A stretch of 64,000 nucleotides of DNA, taken from positions 1,116,001-1,180,000 of the forward strand of contig NZ_CP109450.1 of assembly GCF_041438865.1 (NCBI RefSeq). Direction: 5' to 3'. Every line of letters begins with the position of its first letter. Positions within the stretch are counted from its first letter, which is position 1. Under the pieces are notes generated by a model. It made no database searches and was not told the DNA's origin. It saw only the letters and a list, made by a program, of their open reading frames with translations. Positions 26,813 to 35,941 of this stretch are shown in pieces. This DNA comes from Streptomyces sp. NBC_01471 (GTDB lineage Bacteria; Actinomycetota; Actinomycetes; Streptomycetales; Streptomycetaceae). A program made the position numbers and the translations under genes.

Positions 26813-26826
26813 ACGAGACGTCTCGT
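26813..26826. promoter_or_regulatory. TetR-type operator palindrome
   Basis: ACGAGACGTCTCGT is a perfect 14-bp palindrome in the 133-bp gap between the divergent glycosyltransferase and phosphotransferase genes, in an AT-richer patch (GTTATTTTCG follows). Its size and position fit a TetR-family operator. No tetR gene is adjacent, the nearest being at 50165-50785. Confidence 0.6.
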
Positions 26827-26927
26827 TCAAGTTATTTTCGATGAGACCCTGGACCATCCTCGGATGCCGGGTCCCGGCCGCGCGGATGCGAAACTTGGCC
26901 CGTTCCAACGAGAGCGGGAGACACCAC

Positions 26928-27779
26928 ATGGACGAGTCAAGGGCGCGGGACATACTGCGCACGGCCGGTCTGGCACAGGACGCCGAGATGCTGGCGCTGG
27001 GCGAGAACGCGGTCTTCGCGGACGGCGGGCTCGTCATCAAGGTGGGCAGGGCCCCGGAGCTGCTGGAGCGCGCGGAGCGCGAACTGTCGGTGGCGGGCTG
27101 GCTCGCGGAAGCGGGCATCCCCGCGGTGCGCGCCGCAGAGCCGTCGCCCCGGCTGGCCGACGGGCATCCGGTCACGCTCTGGCACCGGCTCCCGGACGCG
27201 GTCCGCCCGGCGGAGCCCGCGGACCTGGCGGCGCTGCTGCGCTCCGTCCACGCCCTGCCCGCGCCGGCGTTCGCACTCCCCCGGCGTGAACTCCTGGGCG
27301 GGGTCGAGCGCTGGCTGCGGCTCGCGGGGGACGCCGTCGACCCGGCGGACGCGGACTACCTCCGCGAGCGCCGCGACGGCTTCGCCTCGGCGGCGGCCGC
27401 GCTGACACCCCGGCTGCCCCCGGGCCCGATCCACGGCGACGCGCTCCCCCGCAACGTCCACATCGCCCCGGAGGGACCGGTCCTGGTCGATCTGGAGACC
27501 TTCTCGTCGGATCTGCGGGAGCACGACCTGGTGGTCATGGCCCTCTCCCGGGACCGCTACGGGCTGCCCCCGGAGGCGTACGACTCCTTCGTCCGCGCCT
27601 ACGGCTGGGACGTCCGCGAATGGGAGGGCTGCGCGGTCCTGCGCGGCGCCCGCGAGACGGCGAGCTGCGCCTGGGTCGCCCAGCACGCCCCGGTCAATCC
27701 CCGGGCACTCGACGAGTTCCGCCGCAGGGTGACGTCACTGCGCGAGAACGACCCCGGGGTCCGCTGGTATCCGTTCTAG
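26928..27779 (+). CDS. Aminoglycoside phosphotransferase (APH) family kinase
   Basis: 283 residues from ATG 26928 (GGGAG 8 nt ahead). It has the protein-kinase-like fold of small-molecule phosphotransferases: an N-lobe Lys in LVIKVG, catalytic HGDALPRN and metal-binding DLETFS. The family includes antibiotic kinases, but many Streptomyces members have unknown substrates. Divergent from the macrolide glycosyltransferase and sharing its control region, it may be part of the same resistance unit. Confidence 0.87.
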   Translation: MDESRARDILRTAGLAQDAEMLALGENAVFADGGLVIKVGRAPELLERAERELSVAGWLAEAGIPAVRAAEPSPRLADGHPVTLWHRLPDAVRPAEPADLAALLRSVHALPAPAFALPRRELLGGVERWLRLAGDAVDPADADYLRERRDGFASAAAALTPRLPPGPIHGDALPRNVHIAPEGPVLVDLETFSSDLREHDLVVMALSRDRYGLPPEAYDSFVRAYGWDVREWEGCAVLRGARETASCAWVAQHAPVNPRALDEFRRRVTSLRENDPGVRWYPF

Positions 27780-27813
27780 CGGGCACCACGGGCGACACCG
27801 GGAGCCCGCGGGG

Positions 27814-27948
27814 TCAGGCGAGTCCGCCGTTGCTCATCAGCAACTGACCGTTGACCCAACAGCCCTGCGGAGAACAGAGGAAGTCCACCAGGTGCGCGGT
27901 GTCCTGCGGGGTGCCCAGGCGGTCTGAGTACTCGTCACAGCACGGCAT
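27814..27948 (-). pseudogene. 3' remnant of a short-chain dehydrogenase (SDR) gene
   Basis: The minus-strand frame ending at the TGA at 27814-27816 encodes 44 residues, including DRLGTPQDTAHLVDFLCS and WVNGQLLMSNGGLA, the unmistakable C-terminal end of an SDR enzyme (the G-x-x-x-N-G-Q-x-L-x-x-x-G-G tail). Upstream there is no Rossmann GxxxGxG region or YxxxK motif. The next gene on that strand ends at 28036. The bulk of the gene has been lost. The ATG at 27948 is fortuitous. Confidence 0.75.
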
Positions 27949-28035
27949 CGTCCGCGCCGGGCAGCGTCGGGGCAACCCCATCTCGTCCGCGGGGCGCGGG
28001 ACCTGACCCGGTGAAGGTCCGGCGCGGCGGGAGTG

Positions 28036-28749
28036 TCACCGGCTCCGGGGAATGACCGGCCAGGCCGCCTCGACGACCGCGGCCGGATTCGCGGTGCGCC
28101 GCAGATAGGCCTGCAGCGAAGCCGACTGCTCGGCTGCCGCACGCACCTGGAGGCCGTGCAGGTCCGCCAGCGGCATCGCCCCGACAGGCTGGTGCATCTC
28201 CCCCATGCGGCGCACCACCCGGGCGGCGGCCACCGCGTCCGCGCTCGCGTCGTGCGCGGCGTCGAGCGCCACCCCGTAGTAGGAGCACAGCGCCTGGAGG
28301 GCGCGCTTGCCCCTGCGGTACTTGTCGACGTGTTTGTCGATCACCAGCGGATCGATGACGGGCGACGGCACGGTGCCGAGCCGCTCGCTGACCGACGCCA
28401 CCCCGTGGCGCCGGCACTCACGGTCCAGGAGCGACAGGTCGTACCGCGCGTTCATCACCACCAGCGGCACGCCCGAGCGCAGCACCCCGGCCACCGTGTG
28501 AGCGATCTCCTCGACTGCGGACGCCGCCCGCGCGCCGTGCTCGCGGGCGTGGTCCGTCGAGATGCCGTGGATCGCCGCCGCCTGCTCGGGTATCACCACC
28601 CCGGGGTCGATCAGCCAGGTGCGCTGCTCGCCGATGCCACCGTCCGCGTCCAGCCGCACGACCGCCGCCGTCACGATGCGGTCGGTCTCGACGTCGGTCC
28701 CCGTCGTCTCCAGGTCGAAGCCGACCAGTGGTCCCCGGTGCCAGCTCAT
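28036..28749 (-). CDS. DEDDh 3'-5' exonuclease (DNA polymerase III epsilon-like)
   Basis: 237 residues from ATG 28749. The exonuclease motifs are all visible: I as FDLETTGTD, II as VVMNARYDLSLLD, and III with HDASADAVAAARV (His plus Asp). It is shorter than a DnaQ fused to other domains, so it is probably a stand-alone repair or RNA-processing exonuclease. It lies between the SDR remnant and a small membrane protein gene. Confidence 0.93.
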   Translation of the reverse strand: MSWHRGPLVGFDLETTGTDVETDRIVTAAVVRLDADGGIGEQRTWLIDPGVVIPEQAAAIHGISTDHAREHGARAASAVEEIAHTVAGVLRSGVPLVVMNARYDLSLLDRECRRHGVASVSERLGTVPSPVIDPLVIDKHVDKYRRGKRALQALCSYYGVALDAAHDASADAVAAARVVRRMGEMHQPVGAMPLADLHGLQVRAAAEQSASLQAYLRRTANPAAVVEAAWPVIPRSR

Positions 28750-28836
28750 GGCGGCCCTCCTTCGTGGTACGTCCCCCAAGTGGTGACCACCCTCGCACGC
28801 GCCACTGACATCGGGTCCGGCCCCCCGGTCACCGGA

Positions 28837-29100
28837 TCAGCGGCGTCCCCTGGAACGGTCGAGCGCGGCGACACCCACGGCGGCGAGAGCGATCTGGATG
28901 AGCCACTCGATCCAGTCGACGCCCTTGGTGTCGTCCACTCCGACGGCATGGGCGATGAACGCACCGACGAAGGCGGCCACGATGCCGACCACGATCGTCA
29001 GCAGAATGCCGATGCGCTGGCGTCCCGGCACGACGAGCCGTCCGAGCACCCCGATGATGATGCCGATCACGATCGCGCTGATGATGCCTGAAATCTCCAT
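28837..29100 (-). CDS. GlsB/YeaQ/YmgE family small membrane protein
   Basis: 87 residues with three hydrophobic segments rich in glycine (GIISAIVIGIIIGVLGRLV first), the family signature LGRLVVPGRQ and a short basic tail. Members respond to envelope or general stress. Their molecular function is not known. Confidence 0.92.
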   Translation of the reverse strand: MEISGIISAIVIGIIIGVLGRLVVPGRQRIGILLTIVVGIVAAFVGAFIAHAVGVDDTKGVDWIEWLIQIALAAVGVAALDRSRGRR

Positions 29101-29214
29101 GACCCCTCGATCTGCTCGCTACGGCGTCCCGATCACGACCGTCGATCCCGACGTCCGATCCTGATGTCGGACCCCGTACCCCCGAAGAGGGGATGCACTC
29201 GCGGTGAGGCCCGG

Positions 29215-30447
29215 TCAGGAAACCGGCCGCGAGTCTCCCCACACGGACTCGAACTCGTCCCGGTACGTCTCGAAGAGGCCGTGTTCCGAGTCCTGTCCGT
29301 GCCGGACCACCGCGCGACCGCCGCCCCGGAGCACCAGGACCGGCGCCTCCATCCCGCGCGCCCTGCGCAGATACGACTGGACGACCGCGATACCGTCCGC
29401 TCCGTCACCGTCGACCAGACAGGCCATGAAGCGCGGCGTCTCGTCGAACACATGGATCTCGAAGGCCCCCGGGTCCCGGAGCCGGGACCGCACCCGGCGC
29501 ATGTGCAGGATGTTCGTCTCCACCGCCCGGCTCAGTTCACCCTTCTTGAGTCCCAGTTCCCGCTCACGCCGCTTGACGGCGCTGCTGGCGGGGTTGAGGA
29601 AGAGCAGCCGGACCCGGCACCCCGACTCGGCCAGCCGGACCAGCCGGCGACCCGAGAAGTTCTGGACGAGGAGGTTCAGGCCTATCCCTATCGCGTCGAG
29701 CCGGCGTGCCCCGCCGAACAGGTCCTCGGCGGGGATCTGCCGCTGGAGCCGCACACGGTCCGGGTGGACGCCGATGACGTCCGCGTACCGGTCCCCCACC
29801 AGGTCCTCGACCGCGTCCACCGGGAGCCGGTCGGCGGACGGCGCGCCCGACCCGGCGCCCAGGATGTTCAGCAGCCGCGACGAGGCCCGTTCCGCCTGGG
29901 CCAGCACCGCCTCGGACAAAGCGCGGTTGCGGGAGACCACATTGCGGGTGACCTCCAGCTCGTCCAGGGCCAGTTCCACGTCGCGCCGGTCGTCGTAGTA
30001 CGGCTCGAAGCACGGCCAGTGCTGGACCATCAGCTCCCGCAGCTGCGGCAGGGTGAGGAAGCTCAGGACGTTGTCGTCGGCCGGGTCGAGCAGATACCCC
30101 TTGCGGCGCGAGACCTCCCGTACGGCCACGGCGCGCTGCACCCACTCCTGCCCGGCCGGGCCCGCGGCCGCGACCACCCAGTCGTCGGCGTGCACCGGTT
30201 CGTAGATGGGGCGCAGCACGGCGGCCACCACCGCGCGGAGCCGCTGTTCCACCAGGTTCAGCCAGATGTAGGCGCGCCCGGCGCGCTGCGCACGGGTCCG
30301 CACCTCGTTCCAGGCGCCGGCGTCCCAGTCGAGTTCCGCCCCGATCTCCATGGGCCGCGCCAGGGAGACCGCCCCGGGTGGGACACCTGTGGAGCCCCCG
30401 TCGTGACCCGGGTCACCTGGGGGCAGCTCCAGCCCTCCCGAGCCCAC
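29215..30447 (-). CDS. SAV2148-type HEPN domain protein
   Basis: 410 residues from GTG 30447 (AAAGG about 9 nt ahead). A TTG at 30483 would add 12 residues without an SD. The body is highly conserved among Streptomyces: PPGAVSLARPMEIGAELDW, YIWLNLVEQRLRAVV, VREVSRRKGYLLDPADDN and RRLVRLAESGCRVRLLFLNP. HEPN folds are common in RNA cleavage and nucleotide-conflict systems. I see only a weak R-x-N-R (SRNRA) reminiscent of the HEPN catalytic R-x4-6-H, so it may not be an active nuclease. Confidence 0.88.
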   Translation of the reverse strand: MGSGGLELPPGDPGHDGGSTGVPPGAVSLARPMEIGAELDWDAGAWNEVRTRAQRAGRAYIWLNLVEQRLRAVVAAVLRPIYEPVHADDWVVAAAGPAGQEWVQRAVAVREVSRRKGYLLDPADDNVLSFLTLPQLRELMVQHWPCFEPYYDDRRDVELALDELEVTRNVVSRNRALSEAVLAQAERASSRLLNILGAGSGAPSADRLPVDAVEDLVGDRYADVIGVHPDRVRLQRQIPAEDLFGGARRLDAIGIGLNLLVQNFSGRRLVRLAESGCRVRLLFLNPASSAVKRRERELGLKKGELSRAVETNILHMRRVRSRLRDPGAFEIHVFDETPRFMACLVDGDGADGIAVVQSYLRRARGMEAPVLVLRGGGRAVVRHGQDSEHGLFETYRDEFESVWGDSRPVS

Positions 30448-30665
30448 CCGCGTACCGCCTTTCAGTCCCCCTGCAACGATCAAGGAAGGGTACTCCGCGC
30501 GCGGGAGCCGGTGCAGCCGGATGCACAGGCTCCTTTCCCAACTCCCTTATTCGTGGTGACCGTTCTCCGTGACAGCAGGGGGCCGAGTGAGGGGATTCAT
30601 AGTGGTTCGTGGCGAGGACGCGCTGACACGCGTGACTCGGCGCCGGATGTGGAAGAGTCGTGCCC

Positions 30666-32840
30666 ATGCAGGTCTGGCCGGGACAGACATACCCGCTCGG
30701 TGCCACGTACGACGGCGCCGGGACCAATTTCGCGGTCTTTTCGGAGGCCGCCGACCGAATCGAGTTGTGCCTGCTGCACGACGACGGCTCAGAGACGGCG
30801 GTGGAGCTGAGAGAGACGGACGCCTTCGTGCGCCACGCCTATCTGCCCGGCATCATGCCGGGCCAGCGGTACGGGTTCCGGGTGCACGGCCCCTACGCGC
30901 CCGAGAGCGGGCAGCGCTGCAATTCGGCGAAGCTGCTCCTCGATCCGTACGCCAAGGCGGTGAGCGGCGAGGTCAAATGGGACGAGTCGGTGTACGGCTA
31001 CCACTTCGGCCGGCAGAACTCGCGCAACGACCTGGACTCCGCTCCGCACACCATGACCTCGGTGGTGGTCAACCCCTACTTCGACTGGGGCGACGACCGG
31101 CTGCCGCGCACCCCGTACCACGAGACCGTGCTCTACGAGGCCCATGTGAAGGGCCTGACCATGCTCCATCCGGCGCTCCCCGACGAGATGCGCGGGACGT
31201 ACGCGGCGCTGGCGCATCCGGCGGTCATCGAGCACCTGACCGGACTGGGCGTCACGGCGCTGGAGCTGATGCCCGTTCACCAGTTCGTGAACGATCACCG
31301 GCTGGCGGACAACGGGCTCTCGAACTACTGGGGCTACAACACCATCGGGTTCTTCGCCCCGCACAACACGTACGCCTCCTGGGGCGACCGCGGTGAACAG
31401 GTGCTCGAATTCAAGCAGGCGGTACGGGCACTGCACGAGGCCGGGATCGAGGTCATTCTCGACGTGGTCTACAACCACACGGCCGAGGGCAACCACCTGG
31501 GCCCGACACTGTCCTTCCGCGGCCTGGACAACGCCTCCTACTACCGGCTGACGGACGATCCGCGCTACTACATGGACACCACGGGCACCGGCAACAGCCT
31601 GCTGATGCGCTCCCCGCACGTGCTCCAGCTGATCATGGACTCGCTGCGCTACTGGGTGACCGAGATGCACATCGACGGTTTCCGCTTCGACCTGGCGGCG
31701 ACCCTGGCCCGGCAGTTCCACGAGGTGGACCGGTTGTCGTCCTTCTTCGACCTGGTGCAGCAGGACCCGGTGGTCTCCCAGGTGAAGCTGATCGCCGAGC
31801 CGTGGGACGTCGGCGAGGGCGGCTACCAGGTGGGGAACTTCCCGCCGCTGTGGACCGAGTGGAACGGCAAGTACCGCGACACCGTACGGGACCTGTGGCG
31901 GGGCGAGCCCCGCACGCTCGCGGAGTTCGCCGGGCGGCTGACCGGCTCGTCGGACCTGTACCAGGACGACGGGCGGCGCCCGCTCGCCTCGATCAACTTC
32001 ACCACCTGCCACGACGGGTTCACGCTGCACGACCTGGTGGCGTACAACGACAAGCACAACGAGGCGAACGGTGAGAACAACCAGGACGGCGAGAGCCACA
32101 ACCGGTCGTGGAACTGCGGCGCCGAGGGCGACACCGACGACCCCGGTGTACTGGAGCTGAGGGACCGCCAGATGCGGAACTTCATGGCCACCCTGCTGCT
32201 CTCGCAGGGCGTGCCGATGCTGAGCCACGGCGACGAGTTCGGCCGTACGCAGCAGGGAAACAACAACGCGTACTGCCAGGACAGCGAGCTGGCCTGGGTG
32301 CACTGGCCCGACCCGGAGGCCGCCGGGGCGGAGCCGGACGGCTCCGAACAGGGCAGCTCCGGCCAGGGGAGTCCGCGCGGGAGCAGCACCCTGCTGGCCT
32401 TCACCCGGGCGATGGTGGCGCTGCGCCGCGAGCATCCGGTCTTCCGGCGGCGGCGCTTCTTCCACGGCCGCCCGGTGGAGGGCACCCACGACGACCTGTC
32501 CGACATCGCCTGGTTCACCCCGGAGGGCGAGGAGATGGTCCAGCGCGACTGGCAGGCGGCGCACGCCAAGGCCCTGTCGGTCTTCCTGAACGGGAACGCC
32601 ATCTCGGAGCCGGGGACCCGCGGCGAACGCATCGCCGACGACTCGTTCCTGCTGATGTTCAACGCGAGCGCGGAGGAGATCGAGTTCCTGGTGCCGGTGA
32701 ACCACGGCAGGCAGTGGGAGGTCGTCGTGGACACGGCTCATGAGGACGGTGTGCCGCCGGGGCCGGGCCCGAAGGTGGACGCCGGCGACCGGCTGGCCCT
32801 GATCGGACGGAGCCTGACCGTGCTGAAACGGCCGGCCTGA
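30666..32840 (+). CDS. glgX: Glycogen debranching enzyme / isoamylase-type
   Basis: 724 residues from ATG 30666. N-terminal carbohydrate-binding module 48 (YPLGATYDGAGTNFAVFSE), then a GH13 barrel: VILDVVYNHTAEGN (region I), IDGFRFDLAAT with the Asp nucleophile (region II), KLIAEPWDVG with the acid/base Glu (III) and the NFTTCHDGF region (IV). It cleaves alpha-1,6 branches of glycogen. The linear glucans released are the substrate of TreY, whose gene starts 49 nt downstream. Confidence 0.96.
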   Translation: MQVWPGQTYPLGATYDGAGTNFAVFSEAADRIELCLLHDDGSETAVELRETDAFVRHAYLPGIMPGQRYGFRVHGPYAPESGQRCNSAKLLLDPYAKAVSGEVKWDESVYGYHFGRQNSRNDLDSAPHTMTSVVVNPYFDWGDDRLPRTPYHETVLYEAHVKGLTMLHPALPDEMRGTYAALAHPAVIEHLTGLGVTALELMPVHQFVNDHRLADNGLSNYWGYNTIGFFAPHNTYASWGDRGEQVLEFKQAVRALHEAGIEVILDVVYNHTAEGNHLGPTLSFRGLDNASYYRLTDDPRYYMDTTGTGNSLLMRSPHVLQLIMDSLRYWVTEMHIDGFRFDLAATLARQFHEVDRLSSFFDLVQQDPVVSQVKLIAEPWDVGEGGYQVGNFPPLWTEWNGKYRDTVRDLWRGEPRTLAEFAGRLTGSSDLYQDDGRRPLASINFTTCHDGFTLHDLVAYNDKHNEANGENNQDGESHNRSWNCGAEGDTDDPGVLELRDRQMRNFMATLLLSQGVPMLSHGDEFGRTQQGNNNAYCQDSELAWVHWPDPEAAGAEPDGSEQGSSGQGSPRGSSTLLAFTRAMVALRREHPVFRRRRFFHGRPVEGTHDDLSDIAWFTPEGEEMVQRDWQAAHAKALSVFLNGNAISEPGTRGERIADDSFLLMFNASAEEIEFLVPVNHGRQWEVVVDTAHEDGVPPGPGPKVDAGDRLALIGRSLTVLKRPA

Positions 32841-32889
32841 CGGGCCGCGGGGTGACAGGGAGCCGGCGAAACGGGGTACGTAGGTTCCC

Positions 32890-35235
32890 ATGACGCCCAC
32901 TGCGACGTACCGGCTCCAGATCCAGCCGGAGTTCCCGTTCTCGGCCGCCGAGGCGGCGGTGCCGTATCTGGCGGCCCTCGGTGTCTCGCACCTCCATCTG
33001 TCGCCGGTGCTGGACGCCGTCCCCGGCTCCACCCACGGCTACGACGTCGTGGACCACACCCGGGTCCGCGAGGAGCTGGGCGGCGAGGCCGGGCTGCGTG
33101 CGCTGGCGCACACCGCCGGGACACACGGGCTCGGCCTCGTCGTGGACATCGTGCCGAACCACATGGCGGCGGCCCCCCGGTTCAACCGGCCGCTGTGGGA
33201 GGTGCTCCGCGAGGGGCCGGTCTCGCCGTACGCGCGCTGGTTCGACATCGACTGGGAGTCGGGCGGCGGCAAGGTGCTGCTGCCCGTGCTGGGCCACCGG
33301 CTCGGCGACGAGCTGGGGCGGCTGCGGGTCGACGGCGACGTGCTGCGCTACTACGACCACGCCTTCCCGCTGCGCGAGGGCACGGCGGAACTGCCGCTGC
33401 CCGAGCTGCTCGACGCCCAGTGGTACCGGCTCACCTGGTGGCGGCTCGCCCGCACCGAGCTCAACTACCGCCGCTTCTTCACCATCTCCGACCTGATCGG
33501 GGTGCGCGTCGAGGACCCGGTGGTCTTCGACGCCACCCACGCCAAGATCCTGGAGCTGATGGACGACGGCGTCATCGAGGGGCTGCGGATCGACCACCCG
33601 GACGGACTCGCCGATCCCGGCGCCTATCTGCGGCGGCTCGGCGAGGCGACGGGCGGCCGCTGGACGGTCGTCGAGAAGATCCTCACCGGCGACGAGCGGC
33701 TGCCCGCCGACTGGGCGGTCGCGGGGACCACCGGATACGACGCGCTGCACCGGATCGACGGCCTGTTCACCGACCCGGCGGGCGCCGACGACCTGGTCCG
33801 CCGCTACCGGGACTACGCGGGCCCCCCGGGCGACCGGGGCGGGTACTGGGAGGCGACGGTCCGCCGGGCCGCGTACAAGGTCATCACGCATGAGCTGGCG
33901 GCCGAGACCGCGTTCCTGGTCCGCACCGCGGAGCGGATCTGCGCGGCCGACCCGGCACTGCGCGACCACGCGCCCTGGGCCCTGCGGGCCGCGCTGTGCG
34001 AACTGCTGGTACGGATGCCCGTCTACCGGCCGTACGCGACCGCGGGCGGACCGGCCCCCGACGCCGCGGAGGCCACGCTCGGTCCGGAGACGGTACGGCA
34101 GGCCGCCGCGTCGTTCACCGTGCCGGAGGAGTCGGCGGCCGTCGGCGTCGTACGGGATCTGGCGCTCGGCAGGCTGGGCGGCGGCCCCGACCGGGCCGCC
34201 TTCTGCGCGCGGTTCGCCCAGACCGCGTCGGCGCTGCGCGCCAAGTCCGTGGAGGATACCGCCTTCTACCGGTACACGCCGCTGGTGTCGGCCGGCGAGG
34301 TGGGCGGCGACCCGGGGGCGCCCGCGGTCGGCCCGGCACGGTTCCACGCGTTCTGCGCGCAGACGGCCCGCGACTGGCCGGCCGGCGGGACGGTACTGAC
34401 CACGCACGACACCAAGCGCAGCGCGGACGTCCGGGCGCGGATCGCGGTCCTCACGGAGTGCCCGGAGCAGTGGGCGGCCCTGCTGGGGCGGCTGACCACT
34501 CCGGCGCCCGATCCGCAGCTGGCCTGGGTGGCGTGGCAGACCGCGTTCGGCTTCGGGCTGCCCGACCGGGACCGGCTCGGCCCCGCACTGCTGAAGTCCG
34601 TCCGCGAGGCGGGCCTGCGCACCAGCTGGACCGAGCAGGACGAGGTGTACGAGCAGGCGGTCGAGGACTTCACGGCGGCGGGGCCCGCGGGTCCCGCGCA
34701 GTCGGCGGTCGCCGCCTTCGCCCGCGAGCTCGGCCCGTACGTACGGGCCAATGTGCTCGGTGCCGCGCTGGTCCACCTGACGATGCCCGGTGTGCCCGAC
34801 GTCTATCAGGGCACGGAGGGCACGTACATCGCGCTGGTGGACCCGGACAACCGCAGGCCGCCCGTGCCCGTCGACCCGTCGGACGAGAAGCTGGCGCTGA
34901 CGACCACCGCGCTGCTGCTGCGCCGCGACTGCCCGGATGTCTTCGGCGAGTCGGGGACGTACACACCGCTGACGGCGGAGGGCCTTGCCGCCTCCCACTG
35001 CCTGGCCTTCTGCCGTTCGGGCGAGGCCGTCACCGCGGTGACCCGGCTGTCGCTGCGGCTCGAACAGGAGGGCGGCTGGCGGGACACGGAACTGCCGCTG
35101 CCCGCCGGGGTGTGGCTCGATCTGCTGGCACCCGAGCGGGAGTTCACCGGACGGGTCGCCCTGAGCGAGTTGTTCGCCGTACGGCCGGTGGCACTGCTCA
35201 GGCGGGTCGTGCCGACAGCGGGGACAGCGGGATGA
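32890..35235 (+). CDS. treY: Maltooligosyltrehalose synthase
   Basis: 781 residues. It converts the reducing end of maltooligosaccharides into a trehalose linkage by intramolecular transglycosylation. The GH13 family-26 layout is clear: TPTATYRLQIQPEFPF start, LVVDIVPNHMA, GLRIDHPDGLADP (nucleophile Asp), the TVVEKILTGDE region and VYQGTEGT near the end. It follows glgX in the same direction. Its partner treZ is displaced about 4.3 kb downstream. Confidence 0.96.
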   Translation: MTPTATYRLQIQPEFPFSAAEAAVPYLAALGVSHLHLSPVLDAVPGSTHGYDVVDHTRVREELGGEAGLRALAHTAGTHGLGLVVDIVPNHMAAAPRFNRPLWEVLREGPVSPYARWFDIDWESGGGKVLLPVLGHRLGDELGRLRVDGDVLRYYDHAFPLREGTAELPLPELLDAQWYRLTWWRLARTELNYRRFFTISDLIGVRVEDPVVFDATHAKILELMDDGVIEGLRIDHPDGLADPGAYLRRLGEATGGRWTVVEKILTGDERLPADWAVAGTTGYDALHRIDGLFTDPAGADDLVRRYRDYAGPPGDRGGYWEATVRRAAYKVITHELAAETAFLVRTAERICAADPALRDHAPWALRAALCELLVRMPVYRPYATAGGPAPDAAEATLGPETVRQAAASFTVPEESAAVGVVRDLALGRLGGGPDRAAFCARFAQTASALRAKSVEDTAFYRYTPLVSAGEVGGDPGAPAVGPARFHAFCAQTARDWPAGGTVLTTHDTKRSADVRARIAVLTECPEQWAALLGRLTTPAPDPQLAWVAWQTAFGFGLPDRDRLGPALLKSVREAGLRTSWTEQDEVYEQAVEDFTAAGPAGPAQSAVAAFARELGPYVRANVLGAALVHLTMPGVPDVYQGTEGTYIALVDPDNRRPPVPVDPSDEKLALTTTALLLRRDCPDVFGESGTYTPLTAEGLAASHCLAFCRSGEAVTAVTRLSLRLEQEGGWRDTELPLPAGVWLDLLAPEREFTGRVALSELFAVRPVALLRRVVPTAGTAG

Positions 35236-35247
35236 GCCGCCGGAGGC

Positions 35248-35817
35248 TCACCGGGACGAGAGCCGGAAGTGCATGCGCCCGAAGCCGACCGAGTCGCCGT
35301 CCCGTACGACGACCGCGCCGGTGACCCGGTGTCCGTTGACCGTCGTCCCGTTGGCCGAGCCGAGGTCGCGCAGCACCCACACCCCGGCCCGCACGCCGAG
35401 CTCGGCGTGCATCCGCGACACCGTCTCGTGGTTCAGCCGCAGGCCGTTGGCCGGGTCGCGGCCGATGCGCAGCGGGTACGGGGCGGGTGCGGGCAGCAGC
35501 AGTTTCGGCAGGCGCTCGGCGGCCCAGGCCCTGCGCATCCGGCCGGGGAAGGCCGACACCTGGCCCACCGCGCGCAGCAGCCGCTGCGACCAGTCGGTCC
35601 CGCTCTCCAGGTCCGCGGTGAGCGCGGCCAGTTCGTCGGACCTGCGGGCGGCCAGGGCCAGTTCCGTCCGGCGCATGAAGGTGTCGTGGGAGAGCCTGCC
35701 CCGGACCGCGCCCTCCTTGAGCACATCGAGCGCCCGGTCGCGCTCGGCGTCGGAGAGCCGGACAGGGGCCGTGTGCGGCTCATAGGCGGGCGCCGGGGAC
35801 TCTGAGGAGGACGTCAC
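35248..35817 (-). CDS. DUF1707 and FHA domain protein
   Basis: 189 residues from GTG 35817. ATG 35880 is an alternative but has no better SD. The N-terminal DUF1707 module (VRLSDAERDRALDVLKEG, then SHDTFMRRTELALAARR) precedes an FHA domain at the C-terminus with LRIGRDPANGLRLN, VSRMHAEL and GSANGTTVNG, all the residues needed for phosphothreonine binding. It is probably an adaptor for Ser/Thr kinase signalling. Convergent with treY. Confidence 0.9.
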   Translation of the reverse strand: MTSSSESPAPAYEPHTAPVRLSDAERDRALDVLKEGAVRGRLSHDTFMRRTELALAARRSDELAALTADLESGTDWSQRLLRAVGQVSAFPGRMRRAWAAERLPKLLLPAPAPYPLRIGRDPANGLRLNHETVSRMHAELGVRAGVWVLRDLGSANGTTVNGHRVTGAVVVRDGDSVGFGRMHFRLSSR

Positions 35818-35941
35818 AGGGTTGATTGTCGGCCGGACCCGATCGAGGTGTCCAGGCGTCCCCGGGATTCCGATATCCATGTGACCGGGCCGGACGCCGA
35901 TTGTTACGGTCTGCGGACATCTCCCCCTCCCAGGAGCCGAT

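Noticed and set aside
25583..27175. N-terminal extension of the glycosyltransferase to 27175
   Set aside because: It would run through the divergent promoter and into the APH-like gene. The ATG at 26794 aligns with the start of OleD-type enzymes.
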